A stretch of DNA of 64,000 nt from Halomonas halophila (GTDB lineage: Bacteria > Pseudomonadota > Gammaproteobacteria > Pseudomonadales > Halomonadaceae). Under the pieces are notes generated by a model. That model made no database searches. It was not told where the DNA came from and saw only the letters and a program-made list of their open reading frames with translations. The translations under genes and the position numbers were made by a program. Where the stretch lies: NCBI RefSeq assembly GCF_030406665.1, contig NZ_CP129121.1, positions 2,170,001 to 2,234,000 on the forward strand, read 5' to 3'. Positions 43,551-53,877 of the stretch are shown piece after piece (position 1 is the stretch's first letter; each line of letters begins with the position of its first letter).

Positions 43551-44365
43551 TGCTCGATGACTTCCTCGTTCGCGCCGCGCTGGGCGGCACCGGCGTCGCC
43601 CTGGCGGCCGCACCGCTCGGCTGCTTCGTGGTGTGGCGGCGCATGGCCTATTTCGGCGATGCCACCGCCCACGCGGCCATCCTCGGCGTCGCCCTTTCCC
43701 TGGTCCTGTCCACCTCCCTGTTCGCCGGGGTGCTGGCGGTCTCGCTGCTGATGGCGCTGGCCGTGTCGCTGCTGAGTGGCCGGGGCTATGCCATGGATAC
43801 GCTGCTCGGCGTCACTGCCCATGCGGCACTGGCCTTCGGGCTGGTGGCAGTGTCCTTCGTCTCCGGCGTGCGCATCGACCTGATGGGCTATCTGGTCGGC
43901 GACATCCTCGCCGTGAGCCGTCAGGATCTCGCCATTATCTGGGGCGGCGCGCTGATGGTGCTGGGACTGCTGAGCTGGCGCTGGCCGGCGCTGCTGACCT
44001 CGACCCTGAACCCGGACCTCGCCCATGCCGCCGGGATGGACCCGAAGCGCGAACAGCTGGTGCTGACGCTGTCACTGGCGCTGGTGGTGGCCGTCGCCAT
44101 CAAGGTGGTGGGCGTGCTGCTGATCGCCGCGCTGCTGGTCATCCCCGCGGCCACTGCCCGGCCGTTCAGCCGCACGCCGGAGCGGATGGCGATCGCGGCG
44201 GCGGCGGTCGGCATCTTCTCGGCCAACGGCGGCCTCATGGCCGCCTATCGCTTCGACACCCCTACCGGCCCCACCATCGTCTGCGTCACCACGCTGCTGT
44301 TCCTGTGCGCGAGCCTGGCCAGTGCGTGTCGCTTCCGCTCCCGGTCGGCACGGTCCGACCACTAG
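43550..44365 (+). CDS. znuB: Zinc ABC transporter permease ZnuB
   Basis: The 271-residue inner-membrane protein has about eight hydrophobic segments and the ABC-3 permease pattern (APLGCFVVWRRMAYFGDATAHAAILG near the start, in parts: WRRMAYFGDATAHAA; and VVGVLLIAALLVIPAATAR). It is co-translated with znuC (TGATG overlap at 43548-43552) and ends 21 bases from the convergent folE2 gene. Confidence 0.92.
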   Translation: MLDDFLVRAALGGTGVALAAAPLGCFVVWRRMAYFGDATAHAAILGVALSLVLSTSLFAGVLAVSLLMALAVSLLSGRGYAMDTLLGVTAHAALAFGLVAVSFVSGVRIDLMGYLVGDILAVSRQDLAIIWGGALMVLGLLSWRWPALLTSTLNPDLAHAAGMDPKREQLVLTLSLALVVAVAIKVVGVLLIAALLVIPAATARPFSRTPERMAIAAAAVGIFSANGGLMAAYRFDTPTGPTIVCVTTLLFLCASLASACRFRSRSARSDH

Positions 44366-44386
44366 GCCCGCACCCCGGGGAGGACC

Positions 44387-45288
44387 TCAGCCCTCGACCT
44401 CGGGCCAGTTCCACTGGCTGCGCGCCACGGCGTCGTGGGCATGCAGGCTCTCGGCGTGCACCACCCGCAGACGAAAGCCGGCCACGCCGGGCTGCTCGCG
44501 CAGGGTCCGATCCAGGCGCCGGGCGGCGTCCTCGCAGAACATCAGGTTCTGGCCGTTGGCCAGAGCGAAGGCCTGCTCGTCGACGCGCTTGACCGCCGTC
44601 TGCAGCGCGGTGCCGAGGCTGGCTTCCGCCCGTTCGATGACCTCGACCACCGGCAGGGCCTCGAGCCCGCCATCGAGGCGCAGCTCGAGATGCGCGCGGC
44701 TGCGCTGGCTGTGCGGCGTGGCGACGATGCCCTGTTCGCTGCCGAGCCAGCGGCGCACCGCCTCGTGGTCGAGCGCCGTCTCGTCCTCGAAGTCGCGGTC
44801 GAACCGCTCCTGGATCAGCTGTCGCGCCAGCCCCGCCGAGCAGGGGCAGGTCGAGGAATAGCCGATCTCGAGCGACAGCCTCAGCGCGAAGCCGTCGGGC
44901 CCGAGCCGGCCGCGCAGCGCGAAGGGATAAGCCTTCCACCCCGCCAGCGGGCTGACCAGCGCCGGTCGGCGCAGCATGGCCTCGCCCTCCAGGTCGAGGA
45001 AGGCCTCGCGCGAGAGGTCATGATGGCTGTCGAGGAAGTGTGCCAGCACCTCCTGAAGCCGCCCGGGGGTGATCTCCCGGTCGACCAGACGCTCGAGGGC
45101 CAGATAGAGCCGGGACATGTGAATGCCTCGCGCCTCGGCGGCGTCCAGGCTGACGCCGGCATGAGCGCGCGCCTGGACCGGCCGACCCGCCAGGGTCAGC
45201 GGCAGATCGATGCCCTCCATGCCGACCCAGGACAGCCGCCCCGGCTGATCGGCGGCGCCGTCGGCGATATCCATCAGCGGCGTTGTCA

Positions 45289-45289
<1 letters not shown>
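44387..45289 (-). CDS. folE2: GTP cyclohydrolase IB, FolE2
   Basis: The 300-residue enzyme makes 7,8-dihydroneopterin triphosphate from GTP, the first step of folate synthesis. Family landmarks are ARGIHMSRLY, YSSTCPCSAGLARQ (with the active-site Cys region) and ATPHSQRSRAHLEL. Unlike FolE it works with metals other than zinc, so it is made under zinc starvation. It overlaps the upstream GTPase gene by one base and is probably under the second Zur-like box. Confidence 0.92.
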
Positions 45290-46542
<1,253 letters not shown>

Positions 46543-46619
46543 CGGTCTCTCCTTGTTGCCTGTTGGTCACGGTCATCGCCCGCCCTCGAGAGAGCGTGGC
46601 TTTCAAGGGCAGAAAAGAT

Positions 46620-46635
46620 ACGTTATAACGTAACA
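46620..46635. promoter_or_regulatory. Second Zur-like box (GTPase / DUF1826 divergent region)
   Basis: CGTTATAACGTAACA fits TGTTATA-N-TATAACA at 11-12 of 14 positions and contains the perfect palindrome TACGTTATAACGTA (46619-46632). It lies between the two divergent starts. Confidence 0.75.
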
Positions 46636-46684
46636 AATTGGCAAGACACCCAAGCCCGCTAACCGCCTCATGACGGAGACTTCC

Positions 46685-47365
46685 ATGCCGCACCCCACGC
46701 CCCTGCCCTGCCCCGACTTCGCCACCTCGGCACCACGTCCGCTCTCGACGCCTCACTGGGCGGAAGGCGGCGGCATCGAGGTACTGCCGCGCATCTTCGA
46801 GGACGCCATCACGCTGGCCGTGATGCGTCGCCCGGTCGGCAGCGACCTGCTGGCCGGTGCCCTGGCCCAGGTGGAAGCCGGGCGTCCGCTGTCGTTCAAC
46901 TGGCGCGGTGCGCCCGGCGTCGAGCTGCGCACCGCGCTGTTCGAGACCCTGGCCGCGCCCGCGGCGTCCGTCGCCCTGGTGGAGGATGTCGTGATCCTGG
47001 CCGAGGCCATGGCCTTCCTGTTCGACACCGACACGGTGGGCCTGCGGCTGAGGCTGATGGACGCGCCCATGTGCCCGCGCTTCCACTGCGACAATCTGCC
47101 GGTGAGGATGATCACGACCTATCTGGGCCCGGGCAGCGAATGGCTGCCCGAAGCGGCGGTGAATCGCGCCGGACTCGGGGCACCGAGCGCCGCCAAGCCG
47201 GAGATCGTGCGCGACGACGGCGCCATCCGCCGGCTGGAGTCCGGCGATGTGGCGCTGCTCAAGGGCAGCGGCTGGATCGGCAACGAGTCGCACGGCCTGG
47301 TGCACCGCAGCCCGGCCCTGGCGGAGGGTCAGCCGCGGCTGCTGCTGACCATCGATCCCGGTTGA
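46685..47365 (+). CDS. DUF1826 family protein (zinc-regulon associated)
   Basis: The 226-residue protein carries the DUF1826 pattern: LAVMRRPVG near the start, MCPRFHCDNLPVRMITTYLGPGSEWL (in parts: CPRFHCDNLPVR, TYLGPGSEWL) and LKGSGWIGNESHGLVHRSP. The Cys/His pairs suggest metal binding. DUF1826 genes often sit beside COG0523 GTPases in Zur regulons; their role is not known. GGAG lies 6 bases before ATG 46685; ATG 46670 is possible but lacks one. Confidence 0.82.
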   Translation: MPHPTPLPCPDFATSAPRPLSTPHWAEGGGIEVLPRIFEDAITLAVMRRPVGSDLLAGALAQVEAGRPLSFNWRGAPGVELRTALFETLAAPAASVALVEDVVILAEAMAFLFDTDTVGLRLRLMDAPMCPRFHCDNLPVRMITTYLGPGSEWLPEAAVNRAGLGAPSAAKPEIVRDDGAIRRLESGDVALLKGSGWIGNESHGLVHRSPALAEGQPRLLLTIDPG

Positions 47366-47380
47366 GGCGGATAAGAGGGC

Positions 47381-47941
47381 CTATTCGAACATCCAACGCG
47401 CCACCAGACGCACGACACGCGGCATGACCACGTAGATCACCAGTGCCACGACGGTGGCCGCGATGAGGCCATGCCGTATTCCCCAGGTAGCGAGCACAGG
47501 CTGAACGGCAAACAGCGGCTGCCAGAACAGCGGCACCAGCATGATGAGCGGCCAGATCACGGCAGTGGTCACCAGCCACTGCTTCCAGCGCACCGGCTGC
47601 TTGGCCTTCGAGGTCGACGGCGTGAACCAGTAGTCGATACCGCTGTGGATCTCGACCGTTTCCTTGCGCTGCAGGGAGGGCAGGATCTCGTCAAGCAGCC
47701 GGCGACGCTCGTCCGAGTGTCGCCAGTGATCGGCTTGCTCCTCGGAAGCGAAACGCACCGCGATCTCGTAGTCGCAGCCATCCGCCGTAGGCCTCAGCAC
47801 GTGCACGCCCTGATGACCGCAGTATCGCCCGGCCACTTCGATGATGCGACGCAGCCAGCCCTCGTAGTGATCTCTCGCCTCCGGCCGCACGCGATGCTGA
47901 ATGCGAATGGTGACGCTAGCGCCCGACGGGGTCTCGGTCAT
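47381..47941 (-). CDS. Antibiotic biosynthesis monooxygenase-domain membrane protein
   Basis: The 186-residue protein has an N-terminal ABM-type ferredoxin-like domain (VTIRIQHRVRPEARDHYEGWL ... EIAVRFASEEQADHW; about 8-95) followed by two membrane helices (WLVTTAVIWPLIMLVPLFW and GLIAATVVALVIYVVMPRVV). Proteins of this build are widespread and uncharacterised; the domain name does not imply antibiotic synthesis. ATG 47941 is preferred to 47977. Confidence 0.8.
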   Translation of the reverse strand: MTETPSGASVTIRIQHRVRPEARDHYEGWLRRIIEVAGRYCGHQGVHVLRPTADGCDYEIAVRFASEEQADHWRHSDERRRLLDEILPSLQRKETVEIHSGIDYWFTPSTSKAKQPVRWKQWLVTTAVIWPLIMLVPLFWQPLFAVQPVLATWGIRHGLIAATVVALVIYVVMPRVVRLVARWMFE

Positions 47942-47977
47942 GGGACTGCCTTCTACTGAAGAGTGACACGGGGCCAA

Positions 47978-48919
47978 TCAGGCCTTCCAGGGCAGCGGCG
48001 GCGGCATCAGCCGCTCACCATCGTAGTCGGGAATGCTGCCGAAACGCTCGCTGCCGGCCTCCCAGTCGCGCTGGGCCTCGGCGATCTCGGCCTTGCCGTG
48101 GCCGACGAAGTTCCACCAGATCAGGATCTCCTCGCCCAGCGGCTCGCCGCCGATCAGAATGGCTCGGCCGTCGGCGGGCAGCGTCAGGGTGACGGCGTCG
48201 CGCCCACGCCCCAGGTAGGCCAGCTCATTGGGCGCGAACGCCTCGCCCTCGATGTCGATCTCGCCTTCCAGGGACAGCACGCCGTACTCGAAGTCCTCAC
48301 GCAACGGGAGTTCGACGGTATTCGCCTCTCGGCTGGCAAGGTCCAGTCCGACCAGTTCGGAAAAGGCCAGCGTCGGCGCGCGGCGGCCGGCGAACTCGCC
48401 AATGAGCAGCGTGAAGGCGACGCCCTGCGCTTCCCAGCCCGGCAGATCGGGATAGTGATCGAAGCGCGGATCGGTGCGCCGATCGGCCTCGGGCAGGGCG
48501 ATCCACAGCTGGGCGGCATGCAGATGCGTCTCGCCGGGCACCGATTCCTCGGTGTGGCTGATGCCGCGGCCGGCGGTCATCAGGTTGACCTGGCCGGGGC
48601 GGATCACCTGTTGGTTGCCGAGGCTGTCCCGGTGCAGCACCTCGCCCTCGATCATCCAGGTGAAGGTCTGCAGGCCGATATGCGGATGAGGGCCGACCCG
48701 CAGTCCGCGGGCATCCCCCTTGAAGACGCTGGGTCCGGCATGGTCGAGGAAGCACCAGGCGCCCACCAGGCGACGATGGCGAGACGGCAGCACCCGGTTG
48801 ACCGGAATGCCGCCGACGTCCGCGGTGCGGGGCGGCACGTGCTGGACCTGGCGCTTGCCGTCGACGATCGGGCAGTCGAGCGAGGACTGCGGTTCAGGAT
48901 CCTGGATCAGGCTGCTCAT
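47978..48919 (-). CDS. Pirin family protein (1)
   Basis: The 313-residue bicupin has the pirin core: RVLPSRHRRLVGAWCFLDHAG, GPHPHIGLQTFTWMIEGEVLHRDS (metal ligands in PHPHIGLQT) and LMTAGRGISHTEES. Bacterial pirins include quercetin dioxygenases and redox-responsive regulators; which applies here is unknown. It runs in the same direction as a YcaC-type hydrolase and a second pirin upstream. Confidence 0.87.
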   Translation of the reverse strand: MSSLIQDPEPQSSLDCPIVDGKRQVQHVPPRTADVGGIPVNRVLPSRHRRLVGAWCFLDHAGPSVFKGDARGLRVGPHPHIGLQTFTWMIEGEVLHRDSLGNQQVIRPGQVNLMTAGRGISHTEESVPGETHLHAAQLWIALPEADRRTDPRFDHYPDLPGWEAQGVAFTLLIGEFAGRRAPTLAFSELVGLDLASREANTVELPLREDFEYGVLSLEGEIDIEGEAFAPNELAYLGRGRDAVTLTLPADGRAILIGGEPLGEEILIWWNFVGHGKAEIAEAQRDWEAGSERFGSIPDYDGERLMPPPLPWKA

Positions 48920-48978
48920 GGGCGGTCTCTCCTGCGTGGATAGCGGAACGGCTCGGCCCCGAGGCCGAGCCGCACGAC

Positions 48979-49602
48979 TCAGCTGCGTGCCTGCTGAGCA
49001 TAGCTCTGCATCAGGTTCGAGTAGGCCGGCAGATGACCGGCCAGCAAGCCGCCGAAGCCTTCGATGTCGTTGCGCCAGTCGCGATGCAGCTCGCCACCGA
49101 CGGCGAACCAGGTCATCAGCTGGGCGCCGGCCTGGGACATGCGATTCCAGGCGGCGTCACGGGTGATCGGGTTGAAGGTGCCCGACGCATCGGTGACCAC
49201 GAACACCTCGAAGCCTTCCTCCAGGGCGGACAGCGCCGGAAAGGCCACACAGACCTCGGTGACCACGCCGGCGATCAGCAGCTGCTTCTTGCCGGTGGCC
49301 TTGACCGCGGCGACGAAGTCCTCGTTGTCCCAGGCATTGATCTGGCCGGGGCGCGCGAAGTACGGCGCATCCGGAAACGCCTCCTTGAGCTCCGGCACCA
49401 TGGGCCCGTTGGGGCCATCCTCGAAGCTGGTGGTGAGGATGGTGGGAATGTCGAAGAACTTGGCGATGTCAGCCAGCGCCAGAACGTTGTTCTTGAAGTC
49501 ATCCGGGCTGAAGTCACGCACCAGGGACAGCAGGCCGGCCTGGTGGTCGACCATCAGCAGCGCCACGTCGTCCTTGTCCAGGCGGTTATAGGTGAAGGAC
49601 AT
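48979..49602 (-). CDS. YcaC-type isochorismatase-family hydrolase
   Basis: The 207-residue protein has the cysteine-hydrolase fold: LLMVDHQAGLLSLVRD (Asp), a central Lys region (ATGKKQLLIAGVVTEVCVAFPAL) with the nucleophile Cys in VTEVCVAFPAL. It is close in wording to E. coli YcaC, an octameric hydrolase of unknown substrate. It lies between two pirin genes, a grouping common in proteobacteria. Confidence 0.88.
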   Translation of the reverse strand: MSFTYNRLDKDDVALLMVDHQAGLLSLVRDFSPDDFKNNVLALADIAKFFDIPTILTTSFEDGPNGPMVPELKEAFPDAPYFARPGQINAWDNEDFVAAVKATGKKQLLIAGVVTEVCVAFPALSALEEGFEVFVVTDASGTFNPITRDAAWNRMSQAGAQLMTWFAVGGELHRDWRNDIEGFGGLLAGHLPAYSNLMQSYAQQARS

Positions 49603-49679
49603 GATCGCTCTCCTTTTGCATCAGGGGGAAATCCGGTGGCCTTGGCCACCGGGGACGAACGCCAGCGGATATCCGCCCG

Positions 49680-50549
49680 CTAGCCGTTCAAGGCGCCGTA
49701 CTTCCCGTTCTGGAAGTCGACGAAAGCTTGCTGGAGCTCCTCTTCACGGTTCATCACGAAGGGGCCATATCCAGCCACCGGTTCGTCGATGGGCTCGCCG
49801 CTGAGCAGCAGCAGCTTGGCGTCGTTGTTGGCCTCCAGGTACAACTCCTGGCCTCGACGCTCGAAGGCCACCACGGCCTCATCGCGCACGATGGTCTCGC
49901 CATTGACCTGGACGGTGCCCTCCAGCACCGCCAGCAGAGTGGTATGACCGTCCGGCACCGGCAGCACCGCGTCCCCGCCCGAAGCGAGACGCACGTCCCA
50001 CAGATTGATCGGCGTAAAGGTGCGAGCCGGTCCCTCGTGTCCAAGATAGCTGCCCGCCACGACCCGCACATGGCCTGCATTGTCGTCTAACGACACGATG
50101 GGAATATCCGCATTGAGTAGCGTCTGATAGGCGGCCGGAGTCTCCTTGTCATCAGCCGGCAGGTTGACCCACAGCTGCACCATTTCCAGACGACCACCCC
50201 GCTCGGTGAAGGCTCGAGAGTGGAACTCCTCGTGAACGATGCCGGCCCCGGCGGTCATCCATTGCACGTCTCCCTCACCGATCCTGCCGCCGCTGCCGGT
50301 GGAATCACGGTGCTCCAGCTCTCCTTCGTAGACCAGGGTCACCGTCTCGAAGCCACGGTGCGGATGCTGCCCCACGCCCCGTGGTTTTCGGGCCGGCTTG
50401 AAGGTATGGGGACCGGCGTGATCCAGCATCAGGAAAGGGCTGAGATGCTCGGCGCCCATGCGGTCGTAGGTGAACAGGGAACGTACCGGGAAGCCGTCGC
50501 CGACCCAGTGACCGTGGGGGGCACCGTATATGGCTTGGATCTGCTTCAT
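49680..50549 (-). CDS. Pirin family protein (2)
   Basis: The 289-residue pirin has VRSLFTYDRMGAEHLSPFLMLDHAG, VGQHPHRGFETVTLVYEGEL (metal-site HPHRGFET) and WMTAGAGIVHEEFHS. It resembles pirins of the YhhW type that oxidise quercetin. ATG 50549 is the only sensible start; the open frame far upstream runs antisense to the LysR gene. It is divergent from that LysR gene, which probably controls it. Confidence 0.87.
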   Translation of the reverse strand: MKQIQAIYGAPHGHWVGDGFPVRSLFTYDRMGAEHLSPFLMLDHAGPHTFKPARKPRGVGQHPHRGFETVTLVYEGELEHRDSTGSGGRIGEGDVQWMTAGAGIVHEEFHSRAFTERGGRLEMVQLWVNLPADDKETPAAYQTLLNADIPIVSLDDNAGHVRVVAGSYLGHEGPARTFTPINLWDVRLASGGDAVLPVPDGHTTLLAVLEGTVQVNGETIVRDEAVVAFERRGQELYLEANNDAKLLLLSGEPIDEPVAGYGPFVMNREEELQQAFVDFQNGKYGALNG

Positions 50550-50669
50550 CGTCAGGCTCCTGCTGGCAGGGAGGGCACGCTGGCCCCGTTGCAGAAAGCC
50601 TATGAGAGGAACGCTGGATCGGCTAGGTGGTAGAATCCGCACACTGCGTTCCCCATACAGGACGATAGA

Positions 50670-51620
50670 ATGCGAGACCTCAATGACCTCTACTACTTCG
50701 TCCAGGTGGTGGACCACGCGGGATTCGCGCCCGCGGGCCGCGCCCTGGGCATTCCCAAGTCGAAGCTGAGCCGACGCATCGCTCAGCTGGAAGAACGCCT
50801 GGGAACGCGCCTGGTGAACCGCTCCACACGCCACTTCTCGGTGACCGAACTGGGCCAGGCCTACTACCGGCACTGCCTGGCCATGCTGGTGGAGGCCGAA
50901 GCCGCCGACGAGCTGATCGAGCGCCATCGCGCGGAACCCCAGGGCAACGTGCGCCTCAGCTGCTCCCCCAGCGTGCTGCACTACCTGATCACGCCGCTGC
51001 TGGTACGCTTCATGGCCCAGTGTCCCAAGGTCAACGTCCAGGTGGAGGCCACCAGCCGACGCGTCGACGTGGTCAAGGAGGGCTTCGACCTGGCTATCCG
51101 CGTTCGCTTCCCGCCGCTGGAGGACAGCGACCTGACCATGAAGGTCCTGGCCCAGAGTCCTCAGCGGCTGATGGCCGCCCCCGAGCTGTTCGAGACCCAT
51201 CCCCGGCCGAGGGTGCCCGCCGACCTGCCCCGCCTGCCGAGCCTGGACTTCGAGCAGTACGCCGGGCAGCACTGCTGGGACCTGGTCGGCCCGGACGGGG
51301 CGAGCGCCCGGATCCAGCACCGCCCGCGCCTGGTGACCGACAGTGCCGAGACGCTGCACGAGGCGACCCTGGCGGGCATGGGCGTGGTCAAGCTGGCACT
51401 GCTGGTCGGCGGCTGCGACCTGGCCGATGGTCGGCTGATCGACGTGCTGCCGGGCTGGGCGCCGCGCGGCGGCATTCTCCACGCGGTTTTCCCCTCACGG
51501 CGCGGGCTGCTGCCCTCGGTGCGGGCCCTGCTGGACTTTCTCGATGCCAATATCGCCACGCAAGACGTGACGAATCGCTTCCCCGAGCTGAACGACGGGC
51601 GGCAGAACCGGACGCCCTGA
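50670..51620 (+). CDS. LysR-family transcriptional regulator
   Basis: The 316-residue protein opens with LNDLYYFVQVVDHAGFAPAG and the recognition helix IPKSKLSRRIAQLEERLG, and has a YafC/CrgA-like effector domain (VRLSCSPSVLHYLITPLLVRF). Divergence from the pirin (2) gene over 120 bases makes that pirin and hydrolase cluster its likely target; such LysR-pirin pairs are common. Confidence 0.88.
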   Translation: MRDLNDLYYFVQVVDHAGFAPAGRALGIPKSKLSRRIAQLEERLGTRLVNRSTRHFSVTELGQAYYRHCLAMLVEAEAADELIERHRAEPQGNVRLSCSPSVLHYLITPLLVRFMAQCPKVNVQVEATSRRVDVVKEGFDLAIRVRFPPLEDSDLTMKVLAQSPQRLMAAPELFETHPRPRVPADLPRLPSLDFEQYAGQHCWDLVGPDGASARIQHRPRLVTDSAETLHEATLAGMGVVKLALLVGGCDLADGRLIDVLPGWAPRGGILHAVFPSRRGLLPSVRALLDFLDANIATQDVTNRFPELNDGRQNRTP

Positions 51621-51636
51621 TGCCAGCCTTGTCGGC

Positions 51637-52095
51637 TCAGCCAAACGCGCGGATGTGCGCGGCCAGTTCGGCCAGCGCACTATCGTCGGCGCGTCGGTAA
51701 TCGTGGGACGAGAGATATCCCTCGTAGCGGTCGAAGTACTTGTCGACCCGTGACTCCACGGGCTGGAAGGCCGAGTCACTGCCGGTGCCGTGCATGGGAA
51801 ACAGCTTGGCATGCAGGTGATCGACGCCGTAGCCCTCGAAGAACATGCCGGTGCGGGCGACGCCCTCGAGCGAGGCATCCAGCAGCCGCGCGACCCGCTT
51901 GGTGGCCAGCATCAATCCGGTCAGCACCTCGTCCGGCTGGTCGAAGGCGTAGCTGGGGTGGTGGGCCTTGGGAATGACGACCGAAAAGCCCGGCGTGTTG
52001 GGAAAGATGGACAGAAACGCCAGGTGTGCCTCGTCCTCCCAGATGACATGGCACGGCGCCCGGCCGGCGACGATCTCGCAGAAGATGCAGCTCAC
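51637..52095 (-). CDS. HIT family protein (variant triad)
   Basis: The 152-residue protein has CIFCEIVAGRAPCHVIWED and IPKAHHPSYAFDQPD as in histidine-triad nucleotide hydrolases. The C-terminal motif reads GVDHLHAKLFPMHG, where the usual HxHxH is HxHxK, so the third histidine is replaced but the middle (nucleophilic) one remains. The start is GTG 52095 with GGGAGG upstream; the longer frame to 52221 is not supported. It is convergent with the LysR gene (16 bases). Confidence 0.8.
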   Translation of the reverse strand: MSCIFCEIVAGRAPCHVIWEDEAHLAFLSIFPNTPGFSVVIPKAHHPSYAFDQPDEVLTGLMLATKRVARLLDASLEGVARTGMFFEGYGVDHLHAKLFPMHGTGSDSAFQPVESRVDKYFDRYEGYLSSHDYRRADDSALAELAAHIRAFG

Positions 52096-52219
52096 GTTCG
52101 ATGCCTCCCTGATGACGACGACGCGCCGGAAAACGCCGGCCGCAACGGTTCCTCGGCGCCGGCGGCGTGCTATTCTCCCCGCTCGTTCAGAGCCTATCCC
52201 ATCCACGAAGGAGATTCCC

Positions 52220-52498
52220 ATGACTCAGGCCACCGCTCGCCATATCCTCGTGCCCAGCGAAGAACAGTGCCTGGCCCTCAAGGCCGAGATCGAAGGCGGC
52301 CGCGACTTCGCCGAGGTCGCCCGCGAACACTCCCAGTGCCCGTCCGGCCGCCAGGGCGGCGAGCTCGGCAGCTTCGGCCCCGGCCAGATGGTGCCCGAGT
52401 TCGACAAGGTGGTGTTCTCCGCCGACCTGAACCAGGTCCAGGGCCCGGTGAAGACCCAGTTCGGCTACCACCTGCTGGAAGTCACCAGCCGCGGCTGA
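52220..52498 (+). CDS. Parvulin-type peptidyl-prolyl isomerase (PpiC-like)
   Basis: The 92-residue protein is a stand-alone rotamase domain: ARHILVPSEEQCLALKAEI, FAEVAREHSQCPSGRQGGELG, FGPGQMVPEFDKVVFS and TQFGYHLLEV. It has no signal peptide, so it acts in the cytoplasm like E. coli PpiC. AAGGAG lies before the ATG. A strong terminator follows. Confidence 0.92.
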   Translation: MTQATARHILVPSEEQCLALKAEIEGGRDFAEVAREHSQCPSGRQGGELGSFGPGQMVPEFDKVVFSADLNQVQGPVKTQFGYHLLEVTSRG

Positions 52499-52519
52499 GT
52501 GGCTGCAGAGGTAGACAAG

Positions 52520-52549
52520 GGCCGCGTCGGATACCGACGCGGCCTTTTT
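52520..52549 (+). terminator. Intrinsic terminator after the parvulin gene
   Basis: An 11-bp stem (GGCCGCGTCGG / CCGACGCGGCC) with a 3-base loop is followed by TTTTT, 21 bases past the stop and touching the end of the convergent kinase gene. Confidence 0.9.
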
Positions 52550-53877
52550 CATGACATGCCCTGCTCGGCCATCGGCCCGGCGTCCCGCGCGTCGAACACC
52601 ACCCGCACGCGATGGCCCGTCGCCTCGGGCAGGTTCTCGTAGGGCCAGCCCAGCCGCTGCGTCAGCTGCGCGGTGAGCCGCAGCCCCAGGCCGAAGCCGA
52701 CCTCGCCCGGCGCCTCATCGGCCTCGGCCATCTTCGATGACGCCTGGTGGTTGTCGATGCGCACTTCCGAGCCGCGCTGGCGGATCACCACCCGCCCCTC
52801 CCAGGTATGCACGAAGGCGTTGCGAATCAGATTGCCCAGCACGATCCGGGTCGGCGCCTCCGGCAGGGTCAGGTGACACGGCGCGGTATCGAGCTCGACG
52901 TCGACCGCCTTGTCGCGCAGCAGGTAGCGCAGCTCGGCGACCTGGGCATCGAGCAAGGCCTCGAGATCGACGCGGACGCCAGGGGGCGCAGGGCCCTCCT
53001 CACGGCTCAGCCACAGCAGGGTCTCGGTCAGGTGCTTCATGGTGGTACCGGCCCGCTCCATGCGCGCGAATACCTGGCGATGACGCGGGCTCCAGGTCTC
53101 GTCATGCGCCTGCTGGAAGCGCCGCAGCAGCTCGAGATTGTGGCGCAGCACGGTGATCGGCGTACGCAGCTCGTGGCTGGCATGGGCCAGGAAGCGCTGC
53201 TCTCGCGCCAGGCCCTCATGGGCCGAGCACAGGCTCTCGCGCAGCAGGCCGGCCAGCTCGTTGAGCTCGGGATAGCCGAAATCCGGCGTCGGCTCGGCCA
53301 GGCGCTGCGCATCTAGGCCGCGTGCCCAGTCGCCCAGGGCATTCACCGGGCGTGAGACGTGGCGCAGCCACCACAGCAGTGCACCCAGCAGCCCCACGGC
53401 GATGATCATTCCCAGCCCGAGCAGCGTCATCAGGCTGTTCAGCGACTCGTTGGCCGGCGAGATGGCGGGAGGCGACGAGGCGATCACGTCGGCCACGAAC
53501 AGCGATCCCTCAGGGGTCGGATGGCGCATGGCGACATAGAAGGTCTGCGGCCGCTGGAGCCCGTTGCCGTCGTCCTGCTTGTAGAGCCGCCCGGGCTCGC
53601 CGGGCGCATCGCGGAAGACACGTCGGACGGCCTCGGGCATGGCCTGCCAGTCACCGCTCAGATGGTAGCCGGCCACCTTGCGCAGGTCTTCCGGTAACGC
53701 GCCGCCCTGCCGGCCGGCGACGTCGTCGGCGACCCGGGCCATGAGCGCCCGCGTCATGTTGTCCATGCCGCGCAGGAAGTAGTGGGCGCTGAGCACGGAG
53801 TAGCCGACCGCCAGCAGCAGGCCTACCACCAATCCGCCCAGGATCAGCTGCCCCTTGAGGGTATCGGGTCGCCTCAC
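52549..53877 (-). CDS. Sensor histidine kinase
   Basis: The 442-residue kinase has two membrane helices (LILGGLVVGLLLAVGYSVL and LMTLLGLGMIIAVGLLGALLWWL) around a periplasmic domain of about 150 residues, a HAMP-like linker, the H-box FLAHASHELRTPITVLRHN, an N-box (LGNLIRNAFVHT) and a G-box (GFGLGLRLT). The signal is unknown. The start is GTG 53877, overlapping the regulator stop by 4 bases; the frame upstream of it is the regulator gene in another frame. Confidence 0.87.
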   Translation of the reverse strand: MRRPDTLKGQLILGGLVVGLLLAVGYSVLSAHYFLRGMDNMTRALMARVADDVAGRQGGALPEDLRKVAGYHLSGDWQAMPEAVRRVFRDAPGEPGRLYKQDDGNGLQRPQTFYVAMRHPTPEGSLFVADVIASSPPAISPANESLNSLMTLLGLGMIIAVGLLGALLWWLRHVSRPVNALGDWARGLDAQRLAEPTPDFGYPELNELAGLLRESLCSAHEGLAREQRFLAHASHELRTPITVLRHNLELLRRFQQAHDETWSPRHRQVFARMERAGTTMKHLTETLLWLSREEGPAPPGVRVDLEALLDAQVAELRYLLRDKAVDVELDTAPCHLTLPEAPTRIVLGNLIRNAFVHTWEGRVVIRQRGSEVRIDNHQASSKMAEADEAPGEVGFGLGLRLTAQLTQRLGWPYENLPEATGHRVRVVFDARDAGPMAEQGMS

